NCBI RefSeq assembly: GCF_000213175.1
Contig: NW_009799179.1
Coordinates: forward strand, 879,713-943,712
Reading direction: 5' to 3'
DNA length: 64,000 nt
From: Neurospora tetrasperma FGSC 2508
Taxonomy: Eukaryota; Ascomycota; Sordariomycetes; Sordariales; Sordariaceae
In this document: in pieces, positions 1-10,280 of the stretch
Layout: each line of letters opens with the position of its first letter
How positions within the stretch are numbered: position 1 is the stretch's first letter
The notes under the pieces: generated by a model
Told to the model about the DNA's origin: nothing
The model's database searches: none
The model's input: only the letters and a program-made list of their open reading frames with translations
Made by a program: the position numbers and the translations under genes

Positions 1-1215
1 CTGGCAGAATACCGACGAAGGCACGATGCTCAACGATGCCATGTTTGCGGACACAAATGGCTGGATTCTCAAGCCCACTGGCTTTCTGAAAGATCAAGAC
101 GAGATACCGACCAAGACTGTCGACCTACGAATCACTGTTCTCGCAGGACAGTCGATCCCCGTACCTGAGGGTCGGCAGGCTAAGAAGCTGCGCACCCGAG
201 TGAAGGTGGAGTTGCACGTCGAAAATCCAGACAAGGCGCGTGACTTGACGCGAATCACTCAACCACAGTCAACCGAGAATCCAGACTGGGAACGTAATCC
301 ATATCCGCTCGAGTTCCTGGGCGTGAGTGGGGTTGTGGAAGAGCTCAGCTTTGTTAGGTAAGCTCTATGTTCTTACTTCCTCCGGTTTTTCTTCCCTACG
401 TTTTTTGAACTTCTGCCCATCTTCACACGACGTGTCATCAGACCACAACTACCGGTCGCTTGAACTTTTACTGCCCACCTGTCCATTTGAATTGAATATT
501 TGTTGTCTTGTTTTGATGTGATGACTTTGATGCATGGAGCCGCTGCCGTGGGCAAACTTCCTTGGTCATTTTCTTGTTCTCCATCATGTTTAATGTTCTG
601 TTGGCTTTCCATATCAGGGAGACAGTGACAGGCAGGATGCTTCAGGCAAAGTTGTCCGGACAGCAAACTCTCGAACAATGTGCTGGGTTTTTGGGAGTGG
701 AAGAAGTCTCTGTCCGAGAGCGAGGGATACATAGTGACCTCCCCCGGACGAGTGTGACTGTGTGACACGGGAGTCTCGCATACCGACATCGGCTTCCTTC
801 CGGTCGGCCGGCTCCGTCCACTCACTTTCAATCTCCCTCTCCTTTCTCCCCCTTCAAGCTTTATTACACGCACCCTCATTCTCGCCCGCTTCTCATCCAC
901 TCATAATCATTCAACTCACCCTACTTCGGCTCACGAAGCTGTTGCTAACCTAGGCGTGTCTCCTTTAGATTCAAAGTTGAAGAGCCCTCCTCAAGTGGCT
1001 TCGGCAACGAGCTTCTCGCTTGGGCTTGCATCCGTCTCGACCGCTTGCAGCGGGGATATAGATGTCTCGACCTTTATCACCCCCTTACCCGTCGGCCACT
1101 CCGCCGACACGGCGGACATTCCGCATCGCAGCTTTTCATCAGGGTCGAGAAAAATGTTCGACAGGGCTTCCCGACAAACCGGACACATACCGAGACTGCC
1201 GTCGGGTCGAAGTGA
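1..1215 (+). CDS. Phosphoinositide-specific phospholipase C, C-terminal part (5' end outside window)
   Basis: The gene enters the window in frame at base 2 and encodes the end of the PLC Y catalytic box (WQNTDEGTMLNDAMF, then GWILKPTGF) followed by a C2 domain that starts at TVDLRITVLAGQSIPVPEG. Exon A ends at 357 (AG|GTAAGC). The next exon is 969-1215, entered after a textbook branch site (GCTAACC) and TTTAG; the join restores the C2 sequence SFVRFKVEEP..LLAWACIRLDRLQRGYR and ends with LFIRVEKN and a TGA at 1213-1215. PI-PLC hydrolyses PIP2 to diacylglycerol and IP3 at the plasma membrane, and the C2 domain helps it bind membrane. The 611 nt intron is long for this organism, where most introns in the window are 50-180 nt. 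Which fungal PLC paralogue this is cannot be told from the C-terminus alone. Family assignment is secure; the splice is inferred from motifs and frame. Confidence 0.88.
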
Positions 1216-2090
1216 CATATGGCCACATGACAGCGGCACCCGGTCGTCATCCATTCTATTTTCATTTTTATTTTTTCGTTTTCCTGATATCCATATTTTA
1301 ATATGGCGTTTTTCCTGACTCCGGTATTGGCGTGGAGAACATTTCAGCATGGCGTTCAAGGTAGCAGGTTTCTTTTCGACTGCATGGTATAAGGACAAAG
1401 AAGAAGAAGAAGAAGAAGAAGAAGAAGAAGACATGCGCAAAGCAAAGTAAAGACTATCTCAGGTGGAATCGTATGGGTATCACATTGATTTTAGTGGCTT
1501 ACAAGTTGGATATGGAAGTCAGTTGGACACAGAGCGATGTTCCCTGATGAAGTTCTTGGATGGGAAATGTGTTTGGAAAGGATCAGATACCCTTTGTTTG
1601 CTCGCAGTTGGTCCTCGAATTTGAGCAACTGGCGATGAAGTTAGTAAGAAATGAACAATTTTTACTTATCTGTTTTTTTCTCTCGCTTCATTCACCGTGC
1701 AAACCGATATGCTTGACCTCAGGTTTTTATCGAAATTCATAACGAAGAATCACACATAGCAAGAATTCCCTGGAGAGAAAACGCTAGCCACGAGTCAACT
1801 CCCTCCTGCCTCTGAGATTTGTTTGAGAACTCAGACAACTCGGTATCCATTTAAGGTCTCTACACTAACAGGTTGATATCGATACGATATGAACTTCAAT
1901 GTGCGGAGGGATGTAACTGAAACTTTTCCCCTAATTTTTTTTTAGTCTTTGTATTTTGCGCCTGTGTTGGGTAGGTGAAGCCGAAAGCAACTGTGGTCCA
2001 CCACGACCGGGTATCCTGACCTCATACCCCCTAACTAATGTCATCCTCATAGGCGTAGTTTCCTGCGAAAATTCTCAATAACAACGCTAA
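1216..2090. other. Intergenic, 3' region of the phospholipase C gene
   Basis: No credible gene. It holds an (AAG)11 tract at 1398-1430 and pyrimidine-rich stretches before the tRNA-Gly gene. The short open frames on both strands here have no recognisable motif and depend on the simple repeat. Confidence 0.6.
1398..1430. repeat. (AAG)11 microsatellite
   Basis: Eleven perfect AAG units lie about 180 bp downstream of the phospholipase C stop codon, possibly within its 3' UTR. On the minus strand they read as a poly-serine stretch in a spurious open frame. Confidence 0.95.
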
Positions 2091-2161
2091 GCGCCAGTGG
2101 TTTAGTGGTAAAATCCATCGTTGCCATCGATGGGCCCCGCGTTCGATTCGCGGCTGGCGCA
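2091..2161 (+). tRNA. tRNA-Gly (GCC)
   Basis: A 71-nt cloverleaf. The acceptor strand GCGCCAG pairs perfectly with CTGGCGC and is followed by discriminator A. The D arm contains TGGTTTAGTGG (A box). The anticodon stem CATCG/CGATG closes the loop TTGCCAT, giving anticodon GCC. The T arm is CGCG-TTCGATT-CGCG (B box). There is no intron and CCA is not encoded. All stems pair, so it looks functional. Confidence 0.97.
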
Positions 2162-2172
2162 TTCCTTTTGCA

Positions 2173-2183
2173 TTTTTTTTTTT
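2173..2183 (+). terminator. RNA polymerase III T-run terminator of tRNA-Gly
   Basis: An eleven-T run begins 12 nt after the tRNA 3' end, the normal position and form of a Pol III terminator. Confidence 0.85.
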
Positions 2184-5100
2184 CTAGCATCTTAGTTCCC
2201 TCCCATCCAGAGGAGATCGATCGTCTAGTGTTTCGTTTCTCTTTTCCTTTTTCTTCTTTATCCCCGACTTATCACATAGGTCTGGGGTTTGCTTCTTCTC
2301 CTGGAACGTTTGTTCAGCAAAAGCTTAGTTAGTGGTTCGACCACGATTGTTGTTGTCTTTTTTTTTCTTGTGTCCTATTGTCGTAATAACATGTCAAGTT
2401 GGTAGTTGTGTTGGTTGGGGGTTTTCTTCTTTCTTTTCCTCCTTCTTTATGGCTTTCATTGTCTATTATGGCGATCTCATGTGTCAGGGCCAAGTTGATC
2501 CACGGAAGGTCAAACACAGTCAATTCATTTTTATTTGACCAAGTTTTGATCGTGTTCGAGACCTTTGCCTTACGCATTACGAGTTCCGTATGGTGACAAA
2601 AAACACTGGGTTAGAAGCGTGAGTGCTTTGCTCAACTTGTGCAGTCAATCCTACTAACAATCCTCACGGTAAAACACAAAGCTCGGGAAGGAGCAACGTC
2701 ATGTCATCTTACCGACATTTTTTGAGGAAAAAAATATTTTTGTTCTTTTTTATTTTGACAAGGTCGGAAAGACAACGCGACTCGTCCCCAAGGCGTTGAG
2801 CATTATCTGTTGCTTGTGTTGTTGCTTGTCACATTTTATCGGGGCCCGTTACTTCCCTTCCGGTCTTCATATCGAAGACGGCACCCGACGTTTCGCTAAT
2901 ATCGGAGTGACACGGAGAAAGTGAGGTTATGTGATGGGGAAACAAAAAACGGAGTGCCGCCGGGCCAAGACGGGCAGATCGGGCAAGCCGGTTTGCGTAT
3001 TTACCGTACTGACAGCCACGAGAAGGGAAGAAAGCAAAAGGCCCATGGAGATGAAGGAGCAGATGGCGGAGGACTGCGAGTTGATTCGTTCCCAACAGTC
3101 TGGTTCCAGGACGGAAGGAAGGACGGAAGGGAAGGGAAGGAAGGATAGGAGAAAACCACATCCTTCCGTGACCGCAACCGCAGGTCACGAAGTTTCCCGT
3201 TGCCAGATATTTCCGTGCAACACAAAGGCTGGGATCTGTTCCCGTTACTCGTCTGGTCTTCAAAAACTGATCGTCTTGAAGTGGTACTCAATGTTTGCGC
3301 CGTTTGGGAGAGACATCTCCTCGGAGTCAGTTGTCAATCATACAGAGGGCTCTGGAAGGGCACGGCTGCCCTGAAGTACCGATGACCGAGGGTTCCGGGA
3401 GGGCAACATAGTTCAGGGATATATGGATCTATCTCACTTGCTCGTGAGCAAGTATCCATCAACCTCCTAGGCAATTTTTCTCATGCTCGCGTAGAGGTGT
3501 CGACACTCTTGACGACGGTCAGGGTCTGGAAGATGGGGCTCCATTATCAGATCATTTGCTGGCACAGTGAATAAGCCTCCCTGCAGTTGTTCCTGCATGT
3601 ACACAGTGTGTGATTATTTGGTGCAAACATGTCGGGGACGAGGTGGGCGGCAGATTGGAGGCGTCCCGAACGTTGTCGGCGAGGAGAGATTCAATCTGCA
3701 TGGCAAACGCAAGATCGCGGTGTTGAATTGAAACCGATTTCAAGCTCTTTCGTGAAGCATAGCGTGAGAAAGAGGATGGCATATCTTTGAATAGTCAGCA
3801 ACGTCATGTGACCTATTGGTGCAAATTTTGTCAGTCAGCGATATCGCACGCTCTGCCACTGCTGGGATTTCCTCTCAGCAAAAAGTCCAGCATTGGTTCA
3901 CGGTTGTCACCATGCCAGATACCTCGCTACAGCGCTGGTATTCAGGAAGCATCTTATCGTCATCACGATGAGATCTGGGTGGAGCATATGAGTTGAGCCC
4001 TTCTCTTTCGCCAGGGCTTGCCCGTTACGGTACAGCTTCAATTGTACTCCGATAGAGCTTCAAACTCATCGGAGGCCTGTCAGGCCATCCGTGAATGTTG
4101 CTGGTTTCAGGAGGGCGGTCCTGAATGAAAGTTGATATCACAACAACAACGACGATGCAGGGGCGCTAGTGTACCGATAGAAACGCCGACAAGGGGCGGG
4201 CTTGACGGTCCCCATTGTTGGGCTCGCTGTTCTTCGGTCCACCGGGAGTCTTGAGAGCATCACGTCAAGTGACACCTTGCCGGTCATAAGAGCCGAAAAA
4301 AAGATAGACCAAGGTGCCCAAAAACATATGAATCGATGCGTTTGTTGGGTATCTTGAAATCTGATGGGCTGCAGAAACGCGGTTGCAGGATACTCGAATT
4401 GCGAGGGTATAGACGTGACAGCTGGCATAACCAAACTTCGTTTGATTCAGAAAACGCCAACGAAGGTAAGGATGAGATCGAGATAGAATATGGCAATCAC
4501 GGTTCGAGTGTGGAGAAGAGGCCAGCAGTGATGTCCATGAATATGATGTCAGTGGACTCGTTGCGAGTCGGGAGTTGAGTCGTCAGGTTGACGAGCAGAC
4601 CCAGGGGCCAGATGTGCGGGGTTGAGGTGATGTGTAAAAGAACGACTCGACGAAGTAAGGTGGATTAGCATGAGGCTCCCCAGACTTGAGATCATGAGCC
4701 GGCCGAGGTCGGCTTGGGCTATAGGTTCGGTAGATGTCTAGTTTGAGCCGAGTGGATGTGACTTGATCCACCAGAGCTCTCATCTCCTGATTTGCTCGGG
4801 CGTTGAAGTGAGAACGAGGGCATGACCAGAAGGGCAGACAACGGTCTTATCTTGTCCTGTTGGCCAATATTTCCCTCGGAGATGCTGGCAAAAGATTTTT
4901 TTCCTGTTGGCTGGGTGGTTTGATCTCGATGGGTGATGTGCAGACTGCAGAGGTTCATGGTGACGGACGAATCACCATCGACCATGGCGTTGGACGTTGA
5001 CCGTCTGCTCGGGAATTGAACCCAGACGCGCAGGGGGTCATTGTGGGATTGTGGGATACATACCAAGTCTAGTGGGCGCATCGTGGAAGTGCTAGTGACA

Positions 5101-6670
5101 GTGTAAACGGAAGAAGGGGGAAGCCGGGGCAGCCTCCATGAGCCATCATATCATACATATTGACTCGCGGACAACGAACAGGGACGGGCGGTACTAAATC
5201 AGGTCGGGAATGTGGATAATGGTGTTTCTGTCGTTGGAGGCTCCTGGGGATTGTCAGTTGGTTCTTGGGAGAAATGGATTGAGAGCAGCCAGACGGGAAA
5301 GGACGGGTCGGAGAAGATGGCGGCCACCGGCGCACACGTAGCACCCAATTCAGGCAGAGTTTTTTTTGCTTGTGTAATTTCATGTTCTTGCCGCCATCAT
5401 CTATCTGTCCTTCTGTTGGAGAAGGCGGAACTGAACTGGAGTGAGTAGGTTCTTTTTCTTGGTAGTTGTGACCGTAGTTGTGGGGCGCTCTTGCCAGTCC
5501 CAGGACTGGGTTTACTGACTGGTCACAATTCACATCCCTTCCACACCCCGTAGTCCCGTTTATTGCAAACCAATTTCTCTCAAGCCAAGCAAATTCCCAG
5601 ACCTCGACTCAACAAAAAAAAAAGACACAAAGAGGATGAGTGGAACTGGACTATCACGAACCGGGACTGGGTGATTCGAACAACGATGTCCTATCTCTGG
5701 GTAGGTAGTTTCTGGGCAGTCTCTGGTAAGGTACGTAGTCTAGCGCTGCGCTGTGCCAGTGTCAAGAGTCCAAAGACGGTTGCAGCAAGCCGCAAGCTGC
5801 ATGATCAGGCTTCAATGTCATGGAAAAAACATGCCCTGGACTTTTCCATTTCCTGCAACTCTCCGGCAGACGGCGAGCCCTGCGCAAACGACACTTGTCT
5901 CAGAATTGAACCAGGCTAGCCTCGCCTTGCAGTGCGCTATGTACACAGCATAGGTACTTAGATGGCACGCTGCCAAGCTGGACAAGTGGAAGCTAGACAA
6001 GCTGCGACCGTTGAGACTTTCCCAGGAACCAAATCGCGCCCGGTCCTTGCATTCTTAGGTTTGTCTCGAGTGTTTGAACGATGGAACAAGACATACATAG
6101 GCGATATGGAGTCCTCGGAGAATCCTGTTGACCAATGGCAGCCCGGCATCTACACCAAGCTGTGATTTCACCAACGACCAAACGAGTGTTTTTTTCGCCC
6201 GGCGGGTCTGTCTGTCTCTCTCCCAATTTGTCACCACTTCCAGGTTGTGGGCTGGTGATCGGTAGGTGCCGGCCCCCATATGGACATCGTTTGTCGGAGA
6301 CATGTCGTTGCCGTTTCCCGGAGAGGGATCCCGGTCCGGCCGTTCGACTTTCCCACCTGTGTGCTGTCTTTTGTGCGCCAGTTCTAATGCATAAAACCGT
6401 CGAGCCGCTGTCTCGCCGTTCGGAAAGACGCCGTCCATCAGACGACGGCTTCCTATCGTCCCTCGTGTCCATGACGGAGCCTCACCCAGTATATGGCCTT
6501 GGTTCCTCATCTCCGTTCCCTTACCGCCAGCCGTCTCCCGTCCGAAGAATTCGAGAACGATCACGGTTCATCCTAGCTCCCTTGATCCTTACTGTCGCCA
6601 ACGCAATCCCGCCTCGTCACCCGCTCAAAGAGAAAGAGTCCGGCTTCATGCTACATCAGCCAGGAATGCA
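2184..6670. other. Long intergenic region between tRNA-Gly and the zinc-ribbon gene
   Basis: About 4.5 kb with no gene I can support. Open frames of 60-180 codons occur on both strands, the longest at 6135-6677 (+) and 6055-6564 (-), but they overlap each other, carry no family motif and lie in the GC-rich upstream region of the 6942 gene. T-rich and purine-rich runs are frequent (for example 2340-2400 and 3110-3160). It may hold untranslated leader sequence or noncoding transcripts, which sequence alone cannot show. Confidence 0.5.
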
Positions 6671-6676
6671 TATATA
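6671..6676 (+). promoter_or_regulatory. TATA-like box upstream of the zinc-ribbon gene
   Basis: A TATATA sequence lies about 270 bp before the ATG at 6942, on the same strand and just upstream of the CAT/CAA repeat tract. Distance and orientation suit a core promoter with a leader of roughly 230 nt that includes the CAA repeat. This is inference from position. Confidence 0.35.
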
Positions 6677-6715
6677 GACCTGCCCTCTGCTTGCTCTTGT
6701 CCTCCTCCTCAGCAC

Positions 6716-6731
6716 CATCATCATCATCATC

Positions 6732-6780
<49 letters not shown>

Positions 6781-6788
6781 GCAACAAC
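6716..6788 (+). repeat. (CAT)5 then (CAA)n repeat in the probable 5' leader
   Basis: Five CAT units are followed by about 17 CAA units and an imperfect tail. The tract lies between the TATA-like box and the start codon of the 68-residue protein, so it is probably transcribed as an unstructured leader. CAA-rich leaders are known to favour translation initiation in yeast and plants; whether this one does is inference. Confidence 0.9.
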
Positions 6789-6941
6789 GAACAACGACAA
6801 CAACAACAGACATTGACCACTCGGACAATCTACAAGCACACTTGAACCCATACGCTTCCACGACCTTGAACACCTCGACACTTCTTCACTCCACTTCCTA
6901 CAACCCCATAATCTTACTTTGAACCTGGAAACACGACAAAA

Positions 6942-7316
6942 ATGTGCCACACAGTCCCCGCCCACGCTTGCCACTACAACATGAACAAGCCCGAGCAGCA
7001 GGAACTGGTCAACCGGCAGGGACAGGGAGCCTTGGTTGACTTTGCCAATGTGAGTACCAAGACAGTTCACTGTTACCCTTACCCACCTGGGCCACCACCC
7101 CACGTTTCCGTTACTTGTATTTTACATACAAGAGGGTGGTGGTCCGGTTGGTGCAGTTGATATGCAGTGCAACACCGCCATGTGGTAAATACAGTGACTA
7201 ACACTTGTGCTTTACAGCTTCCCGGTGTTCGTTGCCCAGAATGTCTCAAGAAGGGCACTGAAACATGGGTAATCCGAGGCCGTGCCTGCCCCGTCTGCAG
7301 GCATGAGTGCCTTTAA
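6942..7316 (+). CDS. Small two-CxxC zinc-ribbon-like protein, 68 residues
   Basis: Two exons: 6942-7049 and 7218-7316, joined at GTGAGT..TTTACAG in phase 0. The 68-residue product starts MCHTVPAHACHY and ends with a compact cysteine module: C42-x2-C45, a 14-residue spacer with TETWVIRG, C60-x2-C63, then H65 and C67. Two CxxC knuckles at that spacing are typical of a zinc ribbon; C2/H3 and C10/H11 could bind a second metal. I do not recognise the family and assign no function. The start is chosen because it is the first ATG after the CAA-rich leader, sits in the context AAAATG, and the intron joins two frames that stay open. The protein is too short for standard gene finders and is easily missed. 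There is no signal peptide or membrane segment, so it is probably nuclear or cytosolic. Confidence 0.75.
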
Positions 7317-8376
7317 GCCAAATGCCGAAATCCATCATTTCAACAGAACTACTGCGGAGGACTTAATACTGGGCTTTTCTTTCCCTCGCGCCATGGCTTT
7401 CGGAATGGACAAAAAAAGGACGACAACGGGTCGGAGTTGGGAAGCATGCTAGATTTTGGGGAGGCCTTTTGATACCCTTGCCTTTTCGGATTGCTTGATT
7501 TTCGTTTTCCATCCTTGGGGTCACGGTGTTGCGGGCATGGCTTAAAGGGGGCCGATCAGGTGGAAATCCGGCACAGGATGATGAACATCAAGGGAAGGAG
7601 GGAACCATACAAAAAGGGCGATGGAATATCCGAGACGATAAGTTGGGGATTAGATTGGGATAGGAGATAATAAAAAAAGTACTTGTGGCTCACGCGCACA
7701 CGAAAGTTGTTGCACCTATGGAGAAACCATGATACTCGCTCAAGCACTACATGAATACCGGAAGGGCTCCTATTGGGCTACAACTAGTGGCATTTCGTAA
7801 CGAGGGCTAACATGAAGGCTTGAGACACTCTTCCTAAAACCGGACAGTTCCTGACAAAGAACATGGTGTAACAAGACATAGGACCAACGGGACTGATGTG
7901 GCATTACCCTGAATCGAGTGGCGCCCGTCAACTCATCTCTCCACATCTCCGACGTAACACTGCCTATTTCTCCTCCAGTTCATATCAGCTTACACTGGAT
8001 GAACCACTTGAATAACAGGTACGACACTACGAATGTGCAAACATTTGGGTCCAGCATCCGACAGCGAGAAATTTCGAGACAGCGGAAAAGGAGGAGGCTG
8101 TCCGTGGCACGATCACACAATAACACAACAGAACCCATCAGTAAGGATGAGGCGAGACACAGGCTGCTCATGATATACCAACCGATCCAGCAAATACACT
8201 GCGTTGCCCTACCAAGCACATACAAACACATATATTACTTTCCAGGCAGACAGTGAGAACACCAATTACGACGCAGCCGATTTGAGGTTACAAGCTCATT
8301 ATAAGTTGGGCAACAACACTCCAATCGGCAGTCTATGATCTTCAAAAAAAAAAAGAAACTGGAAGAATATCACTGA

Positions 8377-8398
8377 ACACACACACACACACACACAC
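8377..8398. repeat. (AC)11 microsatellite
   Basis: Perfect dinucleotide run in the intergenic region, followed by imperfect C/A-rich sequence to about 8520. Confidence 0.95.
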
Positions 8399-9136
8399 GG
8401 TTCACCAACCACCAATCCCCCAACACGACGCGGCACGGCACGGCACACCAGCCTAATAACCAAACCACCAACACGACGGCACACCAAACACACTCCATCA
8501 CACAGACACAAGACCACAAACACAGACTGAAGACAACCTGACACCAAAACAGGGCCGAAGCCACAGGCGACCGGTGAAGATCCTTTCATATCGGAGTGTT
8601 TCCCAGATAGATGAAAAACATGGGAAAATCAGCTCATGACCCACAACGGTGGCTCTTCTGTCGTATTGTAGATTGTTGGGCAAGATGAGGCGGCCTTCAA
8701 TGGGTCTAGACACATGACAAAGACGACCTCACCTTATAGAACACAAAGCAAAGATTCTACCTACAGAACAATGGTGAAGTAGCATCATGACCTCACCTCG
8801 CCTCACTGGTAACTACAAGACCGGGAAGTAGTTCTCCATAGTGAACTTGGGTTTCACCAATTCAAAACAAGAAGAAGAGGAAGAAGGGAATCGAATCAAA
8901 GGGGAAAAGTAAACAAACCCCTAGTCTCAAGAGCCCAATTTGGCCCGTCCTCAATTCCCGAGTGCCCAGTCCCCCAGTCCCCCCCACCTTCTCGCACATC
9001 ACACACACTCTTAAACATCTGTGCAGTTACATGGGCGTTCCCTGTTTTCTCAGCGACGGGATCGACCGAATGTACCGCTGGATATGGACCAACTAAAAGC
9101 AGATATCTAGTCCAATGTCATTGATAAACTGCTGCT

Positions 9137-9156
9137 GGATGGATGGATGGATGGAT
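9137..9156. repeat. (GGAT)5 microsatellite
   Basis: Five perfect GGAT units in intergenic DNA. Confidence 0.95.
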
Positions 9157-10280
9157 GCAACCCATGGGATGGGACGAACCTACCTCTACCTACTGGGTCG
9201 AGATAAGCAGACAGATATGACGACAGACAGCACTGTACTACACCACACCACACCACCGAGCAATGAAACTAAATAAGGGAATCGATTATAGAGGCCTCTC
9301 GAATGGGTTAGAGGTTAGATACGAGACACAACAGGTGAGGGCCTCGTGTTGGGTACTCACCTCACTTCTTTTGTGGATTAAGTAGGGTGAAAAGACCATT
9401 TGGAGAAGGTAACGGGGAGAGATATCCATGGCATCACATGCCGCAATCGGATGAAACCACCCACCAGAGGAGGCGCGATTACCTTTAGTACCCGTGTCTT
9501 CAGGGCGGCTTGAGCAACCCAAACAGAGCTGACTGTGAGCAACAAAAATAGGTAACCATGGTAGCAGATAGGAAATCACGACAGTGTCTTGGTTCAGTAC
9601 TCTTCGAAGCTCGAACAATGCACATCAACTGGGCTGTGAGCCGCAACTTGGATAACCATGGAAGCAGAGATCTCTAGGAAGTTATACCGGGACCTAGTTG
9701 TTTGATCAACTCAAAATCGAGAAAGGGACCAAGACAGTGAAAGGCATGTGGCTCCAACATTGAACGGTGTCAAGCCCGTTAAAAGCTGATGCTTGATTAT
9801 TTGTCGATGAGTAAAAAGATGACAAAATGATAGAAATGAAGGGTCCACGCAAAAGGAGGTGGAAGTGGGGAATGGAACCTTGATGGCCACCCCCTCGGCA
9901 GGCAGATCCGGGGAAAGTGGGGAGGAGTCCGAGCAGAACTCCGGGTCAGCTGGGCCAGGCCCCCTGAAGGCCCCGCTGAAAGGGCACAGGGCTGGGCAAC
10001 AGGGCTGGGGCTCACTGGCAAGTGGAAAGACAAGGGCTTGTCCTCCACAGGGCCGGCCCCACTATAGTTCTCTTACTAGCCTCCACTACCACTTCCACTT
10101 TCCGGCCAGCATCGGCAGCCATTGGCCGCCATGGGGAGCCATTGAGCCGCTGATTGGCACACATTGACAGCGTGGACGACCAGGGATGGCGGACTGTTGA
10201 CCGTCTCCCGCTGTCGGGTCTCAGCGCAACCCTCCCGTCGCCCGGCCTTGGGAATCCGAAGATTAGATTAGCAAGCAACC

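Larger units (their letters stand above)
7317..10280. other. Intergenic region, 3' of the zinc-ribbon gene and 5' of the transcription factor
   Basis: About 3 kb with no supportable gene. It contains an (AC)11 tract at 8377-8398 and (GGAT)5 at 9137-9156. The final 450 bp before 10281 are GC-rich with several CCAAT/ATTGG motifs near 10117-10155 and probably form the transcription factor promoter and leader. Confidence 0.5.

Noticed and set aside
6055-6677. Overlapping 169-180 codon frames on both strands upstream of the zinc-ribbon gene
   Set aside because: Both strands are open because of local GC-rich composition; no motif, and the region fits a promoter.
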